A DNA stretch of 18,182 nt from a bacterium (GTDB lineage Bacteria > Gemmatimonadota > Glassbacteria > GWA2-58-10). Below the pieces are notes generated by a model. It did no database searches. It was not told the DNA's origin and saw only the letters and a list, made by a program, of their open reading frames with translations. The position numbers were made by a program, and so were the translations under genes. Positions within the stretch are counted from its first letter, which is position 1; each line of letters opens with the position of its first letter. Of the stretch, positions 1 through 7,993 are shown in pieces. The DNA lies in the NCBI GenBank assembly GCA_021372515.1, contig JAJFUG010000174.1, positions 1-18,182 of the forward strand, written 5' to 3'.

Positions 1-3000
1 CAGGCGCTCGTCCTCGGGCCGCCGGCTGGCGCGGTTGAAACGCACGCTCACCTGTTGGCCGGGCACCGGGCTCACCTCATCCCCCGCTGCGCTGTTGAAC
101 CCGCAGCGCACCAGCCAGACATCCCCGGCGCGCGGTTTCTGTCTGATCCCGGTGACGAACAGCTCCACCCCGCGCACATAGAGGCTCAGGCTCAAACTGT
201 CCGGGTTCTCCGGGTGGCTGTAGTAGAGCGGGTCGGGCAGCAGACGGTAGGTGCGATTGTGCTTGGGGAACACGTGCAGGCTCTGCCAGATCATGTCCTC
301 GCGGCTGACTGTGCCGAGCGGCAGGAAACCCCAACCGTCATCCGTGAACTGGCTGAACCGGATATCGACCCGGTGGGTCAGGTCGCGCACCGAGGCCAGG
401 CGGCTGTCGCTTTCCCAGCGGATCTCGATGTCGCCCGGGGCGAAACTTCCCATGTTGCTTGCTGTGGCGGCGCTCTCGCCGGAGATGTACTCGCTGTTGA
501 GCTGGTCCAGGTTCATTGGCTGCAGTACGGTGAATGGCGCGCCGGGGAAAGTGACCCGCGCGGGCTGGGCCGTGAAACGGTAGAGCGGGTGCGGGTAATT
601 GATCCCCGGACTGGCGAGGGCGCCGGTAACGCCATTTATCCGAAGCGGCGCGACTTTGGCATCCGCCCGGCCGCCGCGGTAGATATCCACGCTGCCGGAG
701 TAGAGCACACCCAGGCTGTCCGAGCGCCCATCATAGCAGAACGTGCCAACTTTCTCGCCGCGGCTGTAGGCGTAACTCTTATCGGTCAGGCTCCCCGCGC
801 TCACCCGTCCGGCATTGTCGCGCCAGTGGAAATAGATGTTGAAAAAGCGGGTGGCGCTCCGGGCGCTTTCCAGCGAGTCGACAACGAACACCCCGGAATC
901 GGGCAGGGCCAGGGGCTGCACGAGGTTAAGCTCGCCGGGGACCAGGGCGGCGCTCTGCACGGGAGGAGCCGCGGGGAAATCCACCACCAGATTGTGACGG
1001 AGGATCGAGCGATTGGTCGGGTCGAGTGGATCGACCGTGACCGTGTCCGAGCTGCTGCCCAGGGTGTCCGAGACCACGGCGGGGAGGCTCGTCTCGTTCA
1101 ATGGCAGGCCATCTCCTCCAACCAGTTGGGAATCCCAGGCACCGCCGCGCCAACTGGAGGTCTCCTCGCGCGGGGTGGCCTGCTGCACGAAATCACCCCG
1201 GCTGTCCTGGCGCTTGAACCCGATGTTCGACTCCAGGGACTCGCCCTGCCAGTTGAAAGGGTTGTAGTCGTAGGAGGTGACCGTGTAGAACAGAGGGACG
1301 CCGTTGACCAGGCCGCCCAGGTCCTCGCCGCGGTCGACAAAGGAGTACTGCAGGCCGGTGTCGCTGCCCAGCTTGAGCGTGTAAGGTCCCGTGCCGGTGA
1401 ACCCGTCCGAGGTGGTCACGCTGCGGGTGACATTGTAATCCACCACCCCATTTGCCAGGTCGAACTGGGCGATCAGCACGGCATCCGCGCGCTCGCCGGT
1501 CAGGGAGCGGTAGACCCGATAGCCCTCGAAATCGCTCGAGCGGTAGCCGCTGATCCGCGGGAACCCATCCGGGATGGAGTCGTGCAACGTGAGCTGGCCC
1601 GCCTGCCAGGTGTCGGCGTAGCTGTCGCGGGTAGAAGAAGCGGGCAGGTCGCTCCAGGTGATCGTGACCTGACGGTCCCCGGGGACAAGGCGCATCTCGG
1701 GGCCGGCCGGGGGCAGCGGGCGAAGGAACCCGGCCTCGAACGTGCGCCGGGCTACATCGGTCAGGGCGACGATCCGGGCGAACTCACCCTCCGGGGTCAG
1801 GCGCGAAAGGTCGGCCCGTCGGCCGTTCACGCCCGGGTCATCCACGGCCGGGGCGAACGCCAGGGCGGCCCAGACCTCGGCGGGTTCGCCCTGGGCCGGA
1901 AGGTCGAACTTGCCCAGGACCATGTTCTGGCGCAGGTCCTCCACCATGGTCGATTCCAGAAATCCGGCGTAGGGGTCGAACGCGGGCAGAAGGGTGGCGC
2001 CGGGTGCGGCGGATAGTATCCGGTAGGCCTCGGCATCGGAATAGGGGTCGGGACGCAGGTCGCCGAAAGTGTACATGGTGTAGAGGAAAAAGCGCTCGGC
2101 CTTGAGGTTGCGTATCTCCTCCGGAAAATCGAACGGCCGGCCGGTGCGCGGGTCGGTGAGCCCTGCGGCCAATATGTCGCCGAAAGTCTCATCCACCAGG
2201 CCGTTGCCGTTCGGCTCCAGCACGGTGGGGTTGTCCAGGCCGTCGTCCTCAGTGGGGCTGTAGAGCAGGGTGGTGGCCTGGATCGCGGGCTGACGGCTGA
2301 ACGCGCTCTCGCGGAAATCGGAATCGTAGGCCAGGGCGGTCTGGCGCGTGGGCAGCACCGCCGAGGCGTCATCCGTGGCCACGCCGATGTCGAAATCGGT
2401 CTTGATATCCACCAGCACCCCGCGGATGTCGTAGGGCGCACGGGCGACCTCGCTCAGGTCGGCCCACTGGCTGGCGTTGGCGAGCTTCCAGTTGACGAAC
2501 AGGATATCCCGCTCCAGCCCTGTGCTGATCAGCACAAGCCGCTGGGCCACCTGCACGCCCAGGCGGTGAATTCCCGCGCTCTTGAACACCGGCCCGCCGA
2601 TGTCGGTGTACAGGGCCACGATGTCCTGATCGCCGGTGATGGCGGGGACAGACTGGTTGTAGGTGGGGCTGTCCGGGTCGTTGTCCGTGCTGCGGAATTC
2701 CTCGGGCCAGAGGGCCAGGTCCTCGGCGCTGCTGGAGAAGAACAGCCCGGCCGCCGGGTCGCTGCTGGAGCCGGGGGCGCGCCCCTCGCGCCACTCGGCG
2801 TCATAGACCGCGCTCACCTCCACCGTGTCGCCGAACACGCCATCCCCGTCCGCATCGATCAGCCCCAGCACGTTCAGCCCGCACTGGTAGACATAGTTGT
2901 CCGTGGAGCCGCTGGGCCAGAACCCGCCCGGAGCGAAAGGGTTGGTGGGGTTGACCGCCAGGAACCCGGTGTTGGAGGGATAGAAGGCGATGTCGTTGCC

Positions 3001-3141
3001 CGAGCTTTGGCGCGCCTGGAAGCGGGCCAGGCGGGCGGCCACGGCGCGTTTGGCCTTGTGGTCCGGGCGCTGGGCGGCCGGGGCCGCGGAGGCGGCGAGG
3101 AGCATTAATATTATTAATGCTGTAAAAGCTCTAAAGTTCAA
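1..3141 (-). CDS. Very large secreted protein with FnIII-like segment (partial, C-terminus outside window)
   Basis: The frame is open from a TTG at 3141 to the left edge, giving 1047 visible residues. Residues 1-23 form a good signal peptide (basic start, hydrophobic core ALIILMLLAA, AxA-type end), so the product should be exported. A GGAG lies 9 nt before the TTG. The in-frame ATG at 3105 has no ribosome-binding site and would halve the signal peptide, so I prefer TTG. A DADGDG loop (96-101) and an NGNG loop (near 308-312) look like calcium-binding turns. A VEDLRQ...GKFDLP segment near 395-410 and a beta-rich stretch near 480-630 (QVTITW, GYRVYRS, FYTVTSYDYN) resemble the FnIII-containing giant secreted proteins often seen in FCB-group genomes. 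The function is unknown. It lies downstream of the TonB receptor, separated by an AT-rich gene. The first dozen codons (AGA, TTA, ATA, ATA) are AT-rich, unlike the rest. A type IX sorting domain, if present, would be outside the window. Confidence 0.8.
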   Translation of the reverse strand, partial: MNFRAFTALIILMLLAASAAPAAQRPDHKAKRAVAARLARFQARQSSGNDIAFYPSNTGFLAVNPTNPFAPGGFWPSGSTDNYVYQCGLNVLGLIDADGDGVFGDTVEVSAVYDAEWREGRAPGSSSDPAAGLFFSSSAEDLALWPEEFRSTDNDPDSPTYNQSVPAITGDQDIVALYTDIGGPVFKSAGIHRLGVQVAQRLVLISTGLERDILFVNWKLANASQWADLSEVARAPYDIRGVLVDIKTDFDIGVATDDASAVLPTRQTALAYDSDFRESAFSRQPAIQATTLLYSPTEDDGLDNPTVLEPNGNGLVDETFGDILAAGLTDPRTGRPFDFPEEIRNLKAERFFLYTMYTFGDLRPDPYSDAEAYRILSAAPGATLLPAFDPYAGFLESTMVEDLRQNMVLGKFDLPAQGEPAEVWAALAFAPAVDDPGVNGRRADLSRLTPEGEFARIVALTDVARRTFEAGFLRPLPPAGPEMRLVPGDRQVTITWSDLPASSTRDSYADTWQAGQLTLHDSIPDGFPRISGYRSSDFEGYRVYRSLTGERADAVLIAQFDLANGVVDYNVTRSVTTSDGFTGTGPYTLKLGSDTGLQYSFVDRGEDLGGLVNGVPLFYTVTSYDYNPFNWQGESLESNIGFKRQDSRGDFVQQATPREETSSWRGGAWDSQLVGGDGLPLNETSLPAVVSDTLGSSSDTVTVDPLDPTNRSILRHNLVVDFPAAPPVQSAALVPGELNLVQPLALPDSGVFVVDSLESARSATRFFNIYFHWRDNAGRVSAGSLTDKSYAYSRGEKVGTFCYDGRSDSLGVLYSGSVDIYRGGRADAKVAPLRINGVTGALASPGINYPHPLYRFTAQPARVTFPGAPFTVLQPMNLDQLNSEYISGESAATASNMGSFAPGDIEIRWESDSRLASVRDLTHRVDIRFSQFTDDGWGFLPLGTVSREDMIWQSLHVFPKHNRTYRLLPDPLYYSHPENPDSLSLSLYVRGVELFVTGIRQKPRAGDVWLVRCGFNSAAGDEVSPVPGQQVSVRFNRASRRPEDERL
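3101..3121. repeat. 21-bp perfect palindrome over the start region of the secreted-protein gene
   Basis: The sequence AGCATTAATA-T-TATTAATGCT has two perfectly complementary 10-base arms around one central base. It covers signal-peptide codons of the large gene, including the alternative ATG at 3105, and sits where base composition switches from AT-rich to GC-rich. It could be an operator, an mRNA hairpin near the start codon, or a junction of the AT-rich insertion. Which of these is right cannot be told from the sequence. Confidence 0.6.
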
Positions 3142-3193
3142 CCTGCAAGGCTCCGATGTTTGATGATCGTTCAGTCGCAGGACAGATGTGTAA

Positions 3194-4405
3194 TTATGTG
3201 TTATCGACAACAAATTTTGCTCTGTTGAGCAATTCTTTTTTAATGTCTCTATGTTTACTTGTATATCCACCCTTTGAAGTGTTGATAAATTTGTCCGGGC
3301 TATTAATGAATAGTTTTAACAAGTTGTTGATATTGTATTTTGATTTATTGATAGCATTGATGGCTGATTTTGATTCTTTTAGATATTCAAGAGTCTTTCT
3401 CAAGGAATTTCTTAGGTTGTTTGTTGTTTTGATATTTTTTAGAGTCAATGCAACACACGGATTATTTTCTAAAGAATTCGCAAAAGCCGCAAAATAAGAG
3501 CGTTTAAGATTGGAAATAAACCAGTTGTCGGCTTTTATTGTAGCATTAAACAGTGCATAATAGCCCCATGGTAGCGGATGAATAATATCGACGTGATGCG
3601 GAAATGCGATTTTTGATACCGAATCAGTTGTAATAAATAAAGAAAAATGCTCAAACTCGCGCGTCATGCTGTAATTATTAACAAACGCATCTTTTGTATT
3701 TAAGGCTGACAACACCAAGGGCTTTATGCAATATCTGTTATTGTCTAAATTAATTATAATTAAATCTTTTTTGTGTTTAAACAAAATGTTCAATTCCTTA
3801 AAATATTTTAACATGTCATTTCTGATGGTTTCTGCTATTGCTGGTTTTTCAAGAGCTGCATACTCTATAATATTAATATCGTCTGATTTTTCAAGAGGGT
3901 CTTTCCCCTTGACTAATTTTGCTATCTCTTCCGGAGTCGCCAAATCGCATATTCTACCTCTTCGTATCCACACCTCGTTTTTCTTAAAGACACACTTCTC
4001 TTCGTAAGCAACGATATCCTTGGAAAATCTATATGCTTGTCTTGCGTTTGGGCCTACTTGAATTATAACAAAGCGTTTATTTCTATGTCTTAAATCGGCT
4101 TTTGGCCATTTTCTATCAAAGAATCTAACACTGGGAATTGGATTGAGGTTTGCTTTAATGAGATCCTGCAAATGTTCTTCTGTTAATTGATCGTTATTCA
4201 CAGACTTAAATATAGCCCCGTCATCTGATACTCCAATGATAATGTAACTTGCAATATTTCCATTATTGGCCATGGAGCAGACATCTTTTACAAGTTCAGC
4301 ATTCTCTCTTTTCCTTGCGGAAGAGAAAGCTTCACAAGTTATTTTAAAATCAACGTTAGACCTTTCTCCTTCTTTGATTAACTGCTTAAATTTAGTGTAT
4401 TCCAT
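3194..4405 (-). CDS. AlbA_2 / Schlafen-like putative nucleic-acid-binding protein
   Basis: A 403-residue protein. Its N-terminal half (about 5-160) matches the AlbA_2 (Schlafen AlbA, formerly divergent AAA-4) pattern: SNVDFK near residue 17, then ELVKDVCSMANN and a YIIIGVSDDG strand-turn, ending with VWIRRG...TPEEIAKLVKG. Family members bind nucleic acids and often occur in transcription-regulator, toxin-like or phage-defence settings, so the exact role is open. The C-terminal part (about 175-403) is rich in Lys, Asn and Ile and I do not recognise it. The gene is AT-rich in a GC-rich genome and has different codon use (many AAA, AAT, ATA), so recent transfer is likely. The start is ATG 4405 with only a weak GAG upstream. 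The gap is 40 nt to the receptor stop and 52 nt to the next start, so read-through from the receptor promoter is possible. There are no signal peptide or membrane segments. Confidence 0.8.
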   Translation of the reverse strand: MEYTKFKQLIKEGERSNVDFKITCEAFSSARKRENAELVKDVCSMANNGNIASYIIIGVSDDGAIFKSVNNDQLTEEHLQDLIKANLNPIPSVRFFDRKWPKADLRHRNKRFVIIQVGPNARQAYRFSKDIVAYEEKCVFKKNEVWIRRGRICDLATPEEIAKLVKGKDPLEKSDDINIIEYAALEKPAIAETIRNDMLKYFKELNILFKHKKDLIIINLDNNRYCIKPLVLSALNTKDAFVNNYSMTREFEHFSLFITTDSVSKIAFPHHVDIIHPLPWGYYALFNATIKADNWFISNLKRSYFAAFANSLENNPCVALTLKNIKTTNNLRNSLRKTLEYLKESKSAINAINKSKYNINNLLKLFINSPDKFINTSKGGYTSKHRDIKKELLNRAKFVVDNT

Positions 4406-4417
4406 TTGCTTGACTCA

Positions 4418-4432
4418 ATATTTAGGAAATAT
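4418..4432. promoter_or_regulatory. Small inverted repeat upstream of the AlbA_2 gene
   Basis: ATATTT-AGG-AAATAT is a perfect 6-bp dyad with a 3-nt spacer, 12 nt before the AlbA_2 start codon. An autoregulatory operator is conceivable for a gene of this type, but such AT-rich dyads arise readily by chance in this composition. Confidence 0.3.
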
Positions 4433-4445
4433 CTAAAAACATAAA

Positions 4446-7400
4446 TCAAAAATCCAGCCTCACTCCGAAACGCACCTCGCGCGGACGGAGCCATGCCGTG
4501 GGGTCCTCCATCGCGGCCATCAGGCCGGCCAGCTCCAGGGCGAACGTTTCCGGGTACTCCACGATCCCGTCCCCGTTGATATCCCGTATTTGTGCCACAG
4601 TTAGACGCTCGGCCGGGTCGGAGGAGAACCCCGGGTTGGCCGCGGCCTCGGCCGCCACGCTGCGCGAGGCGGGCGGCATGGTGAACGCGTTGAGTTTCTG
4701 GGCCAGCTCGCCCTGCAGGTAGGCATCCACCCCGGGCTGGCCGGTGGTGGGGTTGACCTTGGAGGCGGCCACGTTCAGCGCGTTGAACAGGTTCATGATC
4801 TCGGCGAAGACCATCAGACGGCGGCCCGTGCCCAGGCTGAAAGAGCGGGTCAGGCGCAGGTTGGCGCTCTGGACCGAGGCGGTCCGGCCACCGTTGTTCT
4901 CGCCCGTGGCCAGATAGCCCTGGCTGTTCACCAGGCTGTAGGGCCGTCCGCTGTTGAAATGCCAGGTCAGGAACGCGCCGCTGCGCGCCAGGACACGCCC
5001 GGCGATGCCGTTACCGCCGAAACTCTCCGGCACGTTGACCGAGAAAGTCACGTTGGCCGAATGGGTCTGGTCCAGGTCGGTGGGGCTTTCCTGGCTCGGC
5101 GGCGTGGGGTTCACATCCCGGCCGGTGAGCGGGTCGCGGATCACCTGCTTGCCGTAGGAGCGGGCGAACTCCTCCGGGTCGCTGGCAGTGGAGCGGGCGA
5201 ACGAGAGCGAATAGTCGGCCGAGACCGACCACCAGCCACTGAAGCGACGGCTCGCACTAAGGTCGATGCCGCGGATGTTGCCCTGGTCCTGGTTGGTGGC
5301 AACGAACAGGTTCTTGCCGAAACGGGTCTGCCCGCGGTCGGTGACCCCGCCCAAATCCAGAAGCTGGGCCGGAGTGAGCCAGCGGTAGGCCACGCCGCCG
5401 CGCAGGTCCTTGTTGTAGCCGACGAAATCGAAATAGAGGTTCTCGCCGGCCAGCCAGGTGAACCCGGCCTCGAACGCGGTGGTGCGCGGGATGTCCAGCC
5501 GCCCGTTGCCGAAGAAATTGTTCACGTTGTCGCTGGCCAGGTCGGACTGGATGTCGCGGCGGCTGAGGCCGAAGATGTCGCTGAGCGAGGGCGTTTGGGT
5601 GAACACGCCGTAGCTCAGGCGCAATTGGCTGCGGTCGGTGACCGGGAAACCCACCTCCAGGCGCGGGCTGAGCCTGACCCGCCGCTTGCCGCTGTAACGC
5701 GGGTCGCCGGGCCGGTTTTCGCCGATGACCGTGGGGAAATCGGACGCCGGGTCGAACCAGTCCGCACGCAGGCCGGCATCCAGCACCAGGTCGCCCAGGT
5801 CCAGGCGGTCCTGGGCGTAGAGCGCGGCCAGACTGGGGCTGGCGCTCCAGAGGTCCTGCAAGGGGCCGCCCACGTAGAAAAAGTGCCGCGTGTGGGTGTC
5901 GATAGCCTGGTACTCAACCCCGGTCTTCACCCGGTTGTAGCGGTCGGCCTGGAAATCCAGGTCGGCCTTGAGCACAGTGCGCTCCTCCAGATCGTTGGTC
6001 AGGCGGAACGGCAAGCCGGACTGGTTGAACAGGCTCAAGGGGCTGGCGGCGTTGTCCTGTCCGCGCTGGCCGGGCAGCGGGGTGAAAGTGGCGGCGAAGG
6101 GGTTGAGGTAGCCGCTGTTGTAGGTCGGGTAGAGGTCGCCCGCGGGCTCGTAGCCCTGGCTCACCTGGTAAGCGTCCTCAAGGGCGGTGCGGCCCTCGTC
6201 GATAAAAGTCAGATTCGACAGTCCGAACCCGCCCCAGGCGCTGCGGTTGACCGATCCGGCGCTCAGCGACCCGCCGTTGGTCTTGCTGCGGTAGCGGCTG
6301 GCGCGCAGAATGAGGCCCACGCTGCGCTCGGCGCTCTGGTGGACAGTCCAGTCCAGGCCCACGATGGCGTTGGAGGAGCGCACGCGCTCGCCGGCGTTGC
6401 GGCGCTCCGGGGCGTTGAAAAGGTTGGCGTGCTGGTAATACAGACGTTGATTGCGCGAGCCCATGTAGCTGGCCAGGAATTTAAGGCCGGTGTGGGCGTA
6501 CCAGGTGAACTTGCCGCTCGTGGAATAGAGGTCGCCCGAGTTGCCGGGCAGACGGGCCGGGTTGGGGCTGGTGTAGACGCCCTCCGGGTCGAGCACGCGG
6601 GTCTCGGGCAGGCCGTCCCCGTTGCGGTCCTCCCAGTAGACATCGGCGAAGGAGTTGACCGAAAGCTCCTGCACCCCGGGCGCGATGGCATCCGCATCCA
6701 GCAGGCCCACCTTGCGTGCGGCCGAGGAAGAGGGGTCGTAGAGGCCGAGCTCAGCCAGGCTGCGGTTGAGCCGGTCGACAAAGCGCCGGTCCACGCCCCG
6801 GAAACCGCCCTGGCCGCCGCTGGGTGCAGGGCTGGCATCGGCAAGGCCGGTGGCCTCGGCCGAGAGGAAGAACCCGGCGAACCCGGGCAGGGGCAGCGGC
6901 CCGGCGGCCTCGAAAGAGAGCTCGTTATGGCCGTAGTCGCTGCCGCGCGGCATGGGAGCGTCGCTGATCAGTTGCACCGCTCCGGTGTAGGTGGTTCCGC
7001 CCTCGCGCGAGACAATGTTGATCACACCGCTTTCGGCCTGGCCGTACTCGGCGTTGAACCCGCCGGTGATGACATTGACTTCCTCGACCGAGTTGCGGCC
7101 CACCACCAGGGGGGTGTTGTCCGTGCTAAGACGGTCGCTGGCATAGGGCTGCTCGCTGAACGAGCGGACAAGGATACCGTCGATGTAGACCGCCTCGCTG
7201 CCCAGACGGCTGCCGCGGATACTGAACCGTCCGGCCTCGTTCTGCACCACTCCGGCCTTGAGGGCCAGGGCGTCCTCGATGCGTTCCACGGGCATGGACT
7301 CGGAGAAATCGCTGTCCAGGCGCTGCTTGCTCTGCACGTTGTCGCGGGGGACCAGCGGCTCGGGCGAGGCCTCCACCACCAGGGCCTCCAGCTCGATCAC

Positions 7401-7721
7401 AGCCTGCTGCAGGGAGGCATCCTGGGTGATTGTCTGCCCGGCCTGGACCCGCACGCCCTCGACCCGGGCCGAGGTGTAGCCGGTGTAGCCGAAACCGAGG
7501 CTGTGCTCGCCGGGCGGAACATTCAGTATGAAAAAGTAACCCTTGGCGTTCGTTATATTGCCCAGGGTGGTCCCCTCGACCCGCACCTGGCAGCCGGCCA
7601 GGGGTTGGCCGCTCTCCTTGTCGGTGACAGTGCCATCGATCTTTCCGCTGCTCTGCGCCAGAAGGCCGAGCGGCAGCAGGGTCAGCAGGAAGATAAGGGC
7701 GAGGCTGGGAGCAGGTCTCAT
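4446..7721 (-). CDS. TonB-dependent outer-membrane receptor with carboxypeptidase-regulatory-like domain
   Basis: A 1091-residue outer-membrane transporter. Residues 1-22 are a signal peptide. Residues 26-105 form a carboxypeptidase-regulatory-like beta domain (GTVTDKESGQPLAG, NAKGYFFILNVPPGEH). Residues 125-240 are the plug (RIEDALALKAGVV, FSIRGSRLGSEAVYIDG, EVNVITGGFNAEYGQAESGVINIVS), and the rest is the beta barrel ending in the terminal Phe typical of outer-membrane proteins. The architecture is SusC-like but the substrate cannot be read from sequence. Two EF-hand-like loops stand out: DRNGDGLPE (365-373) and a full 12-residue loop DINGDGIVEYPE (1047-1058) just before the last strands. 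The start ATG lacks a Shine-Dalgarno sequence; a sigma70-like promoter lies about 120 nt upstream. Its energy source is probably the exbB-exbD-exbD-tonB operon just upstream. The partner is probably the large secreted protein beyond the AT-rich gene. Confidence 0.95.
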   Translation of the reverse strand: MRPAPSLALIFLLTLLPLGLLAQSSGKIDGTVTDKESGQPLAGCQVRVEGTTLGNITNAKGYFFILNVPPGEHSLGFGYTGYTSARVEGVRVQAGQTITQDASLQQAVIELEALVVEASPEPLVPRDNVQSKQRLDSDFSESMPVERIEDALALKAGVVQNEAGRFSIRGSRLGSEAVYIDGILVRSFSEQPYASDRLSTDNTPLVVGRNSVEEVNVITGGFNAEYGQAESGVINIVSREGGTTYTGAVQLISDAPMPRGSDYGHNELSFEAAGPLPLPGFAGFFLSAEATGLADASPAPSGGQGGFRGVDRRFVDRLNRSLAELGLYDPSSSAARKVGLLDADAIAPGVQELSVNSFADVYWEDRNGDGLPETRVLDPEGVYTSPNPARLPGNSGDLYSTSGKFTWYAHTGLKFLASYMGSRNQRLYYQHANLFNAPERRNAGERVRSSNAIVGLDWTVHQSAERSVGLILRASRYRSKTNGGSLSAGSVNRSAWGGFGLSNLTFIDEGRTALEDAYQVSQGYEPAGDLYPTYNSGYLNPFAATFTPLPGQRGQDNAASPLSLFNQSGLPFRLTNDLEERTVLKADLDFQADRYNRVKTGVEYQAIDTHTRHFFYVGGPLQDLWSASPSLAALYAQDRLDLGDLVLDAGLRADWFDPASDFPTVIGENRPGDPRYSGKRRVRLSPRLEVGFPVTDRSQLRLSYGVFTQTPSLSDIFGLSRRDIQSDLASDNVNNFFGNGRLDIPRTTAFEAGFTWLAGENLYFDFVGYNKDLRGGVAYRWLTPAQLLDLGGVTDRGQTRFGKNLFVATNQDQGNIRGIDLSASRRFSGWWSVSADYSLSFARSTASDPEEFARSYGKQVIRDPLTGRDVNPTPPSQESPTDLDQTHSANVTFSVNVPESFGGNGIAGRVLARSGAFLTWHFNSGRPYSLVNSQGYLATGENNGGRTASVQSANLRLTRSFSLGTGRRLMVFAEIMNLFNALNVAASKVNPTTGQPGVDAYLQGELAQKLNAFTMPPASRSVAAEAAANPGFSSDPAERLTVAQIRDINGDGIVEYPETFALELAGLMAAMEDPTAWLRPREVRFGVRLDF

Positions 7722-7779
7722 CGGCGGGGGGCGCTCGATTGAGGGTTAGCTGGTATTCAGGAGAAAAGTATCGGTCACA

Positions 7780-7800
7780 CCGGGCCGGACAGGCCCCGGC
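7780..7800 (-). promoter_or_regulatory. GC-rich hairpin in the TonB receptor leader
   Basis: In the minus-strand leader, CCGG-G-GCC (7799-7792) pairs with GGC-CCGG (7786-7780) around a 5-nt loop, with one bulged G. It lies between the predicted transcription start near 7839 and the ATG at 7721. There is no U-tract, so it is not a classical terminator. It may affect translation or mRNA stability. I recognise no known riboswitch. Confidence 0.35.
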
Positions 7801-7845
7801 AAAGGAATGCGCTCCCCACGGGCGGCAAACCCTGGAGGGCTTTTT

Positions 7846-7875
7846 ATTTTACCCGAAAAGCGAAGCGGGTGTCAA
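7846..7875 (-). promoter_or_regulatory. Sigma70-like promoter for the TonB receptor
   Basis: A consensus -35 TTGACA (7875-7870), an 18-nt spacer and a -10 TAAAAT (7851-7846) lie just beyond the terminator of the exb-tonB operon and point at the receptor gene. The spacer is framed by ACCCG/CGGGT, a small dyad that could be an operator. This arrangement makes the receptor a separate transcription unit. Confidence 0.65.
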
Positions 7876-7928
7876 GTGGGATAAACGCGTGAGCAAGCCG
7901 AAAAGCCGGTCCAGTGGGCATTATCCCG

Positions 7929-7967
7929 AAAAAAAAGCGCCCCTTCACTGAAAGCAAAGGGGCGCTT
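7929..7967 (-). terminator. Intrinsic terminator of the exbB-exbD-exbD-tonB operon
   Basis: A perfect 11-bp stem (AAGCGCCCCTT 7935-7945 with AAGGGGCGCTT 7957-7967) and an 11-nt loop are followed on the minus strand by a run of eight T (7936-7929). It lies 27 nt after the tonB stop codon. Confidence 0.92.
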
Positions 7968-7993
7968 CGAACGTGCAGCTATCCAGCCCGGTC

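Larger units (their letters stand above)
3105..4445. other. AT-rich island, probable horizontal acquisition
   Basis: Composition falls abruptly from G+C-rich flanks to about one-third G+C. Two 60-base samples count 11/60 (3721-3780) and 21/60 (4021-4080), against 42/60 at 5101-5160 in the neighbouring receptor gene. The drop begins directly after the TonB receptor stop codon and ends in the signal-peptide codons of the large secreted protein. It contains exactly one gene, 3194-4405. I found no transposase, integrase or tRNA, and no clear direct repeat at the two edges, so the route of entry is unknown. Confidence 0.75.

Noticed and set aside
55-2016. 653-codon open frame on the plus strand
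   Set aside because: It is antisense to the large secreted protein, whose minus-strand frame has a signal peptide and domain-like sequence. Long antisense frames arise because third codon positions are nearly all G or C. The plus translation is rich in Arg, Ala, Gly and Val and has no motif.
3156-3497. 113-codon plus-strand frame with hydrophobic stretches inside the AT-rich island
   Set aside because: It lies opposite the C-terminal end of the AlbA_2 gene. AT-rich antisense sequence reads as Leu/Phe-rich by composition and there is no ribosome-binding site.
3100-4460. Search for transposon ends, direct repeats or a CRISPR-like array around the AT-rich island
   Set aside because: No matching direct repeats, terminal inverted repeats shared by both ends, or regularly spaced repeats were seen by eye.
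4959-7742. 927-codon open frame on the plus strand
   Set aside because: It is the antisense shadow of the TonB receptor, which has clear signal peptide, plug and barrel. No recognisable domain is visible in the plus-strand translation.
7739-7951. 70-codon plus-strand frame in the gap between the receptor and tonB
   Set aside because: It runs through the receptor promoter and into the tonB terminator, with no ribosome-binding site or recognisable sequence.
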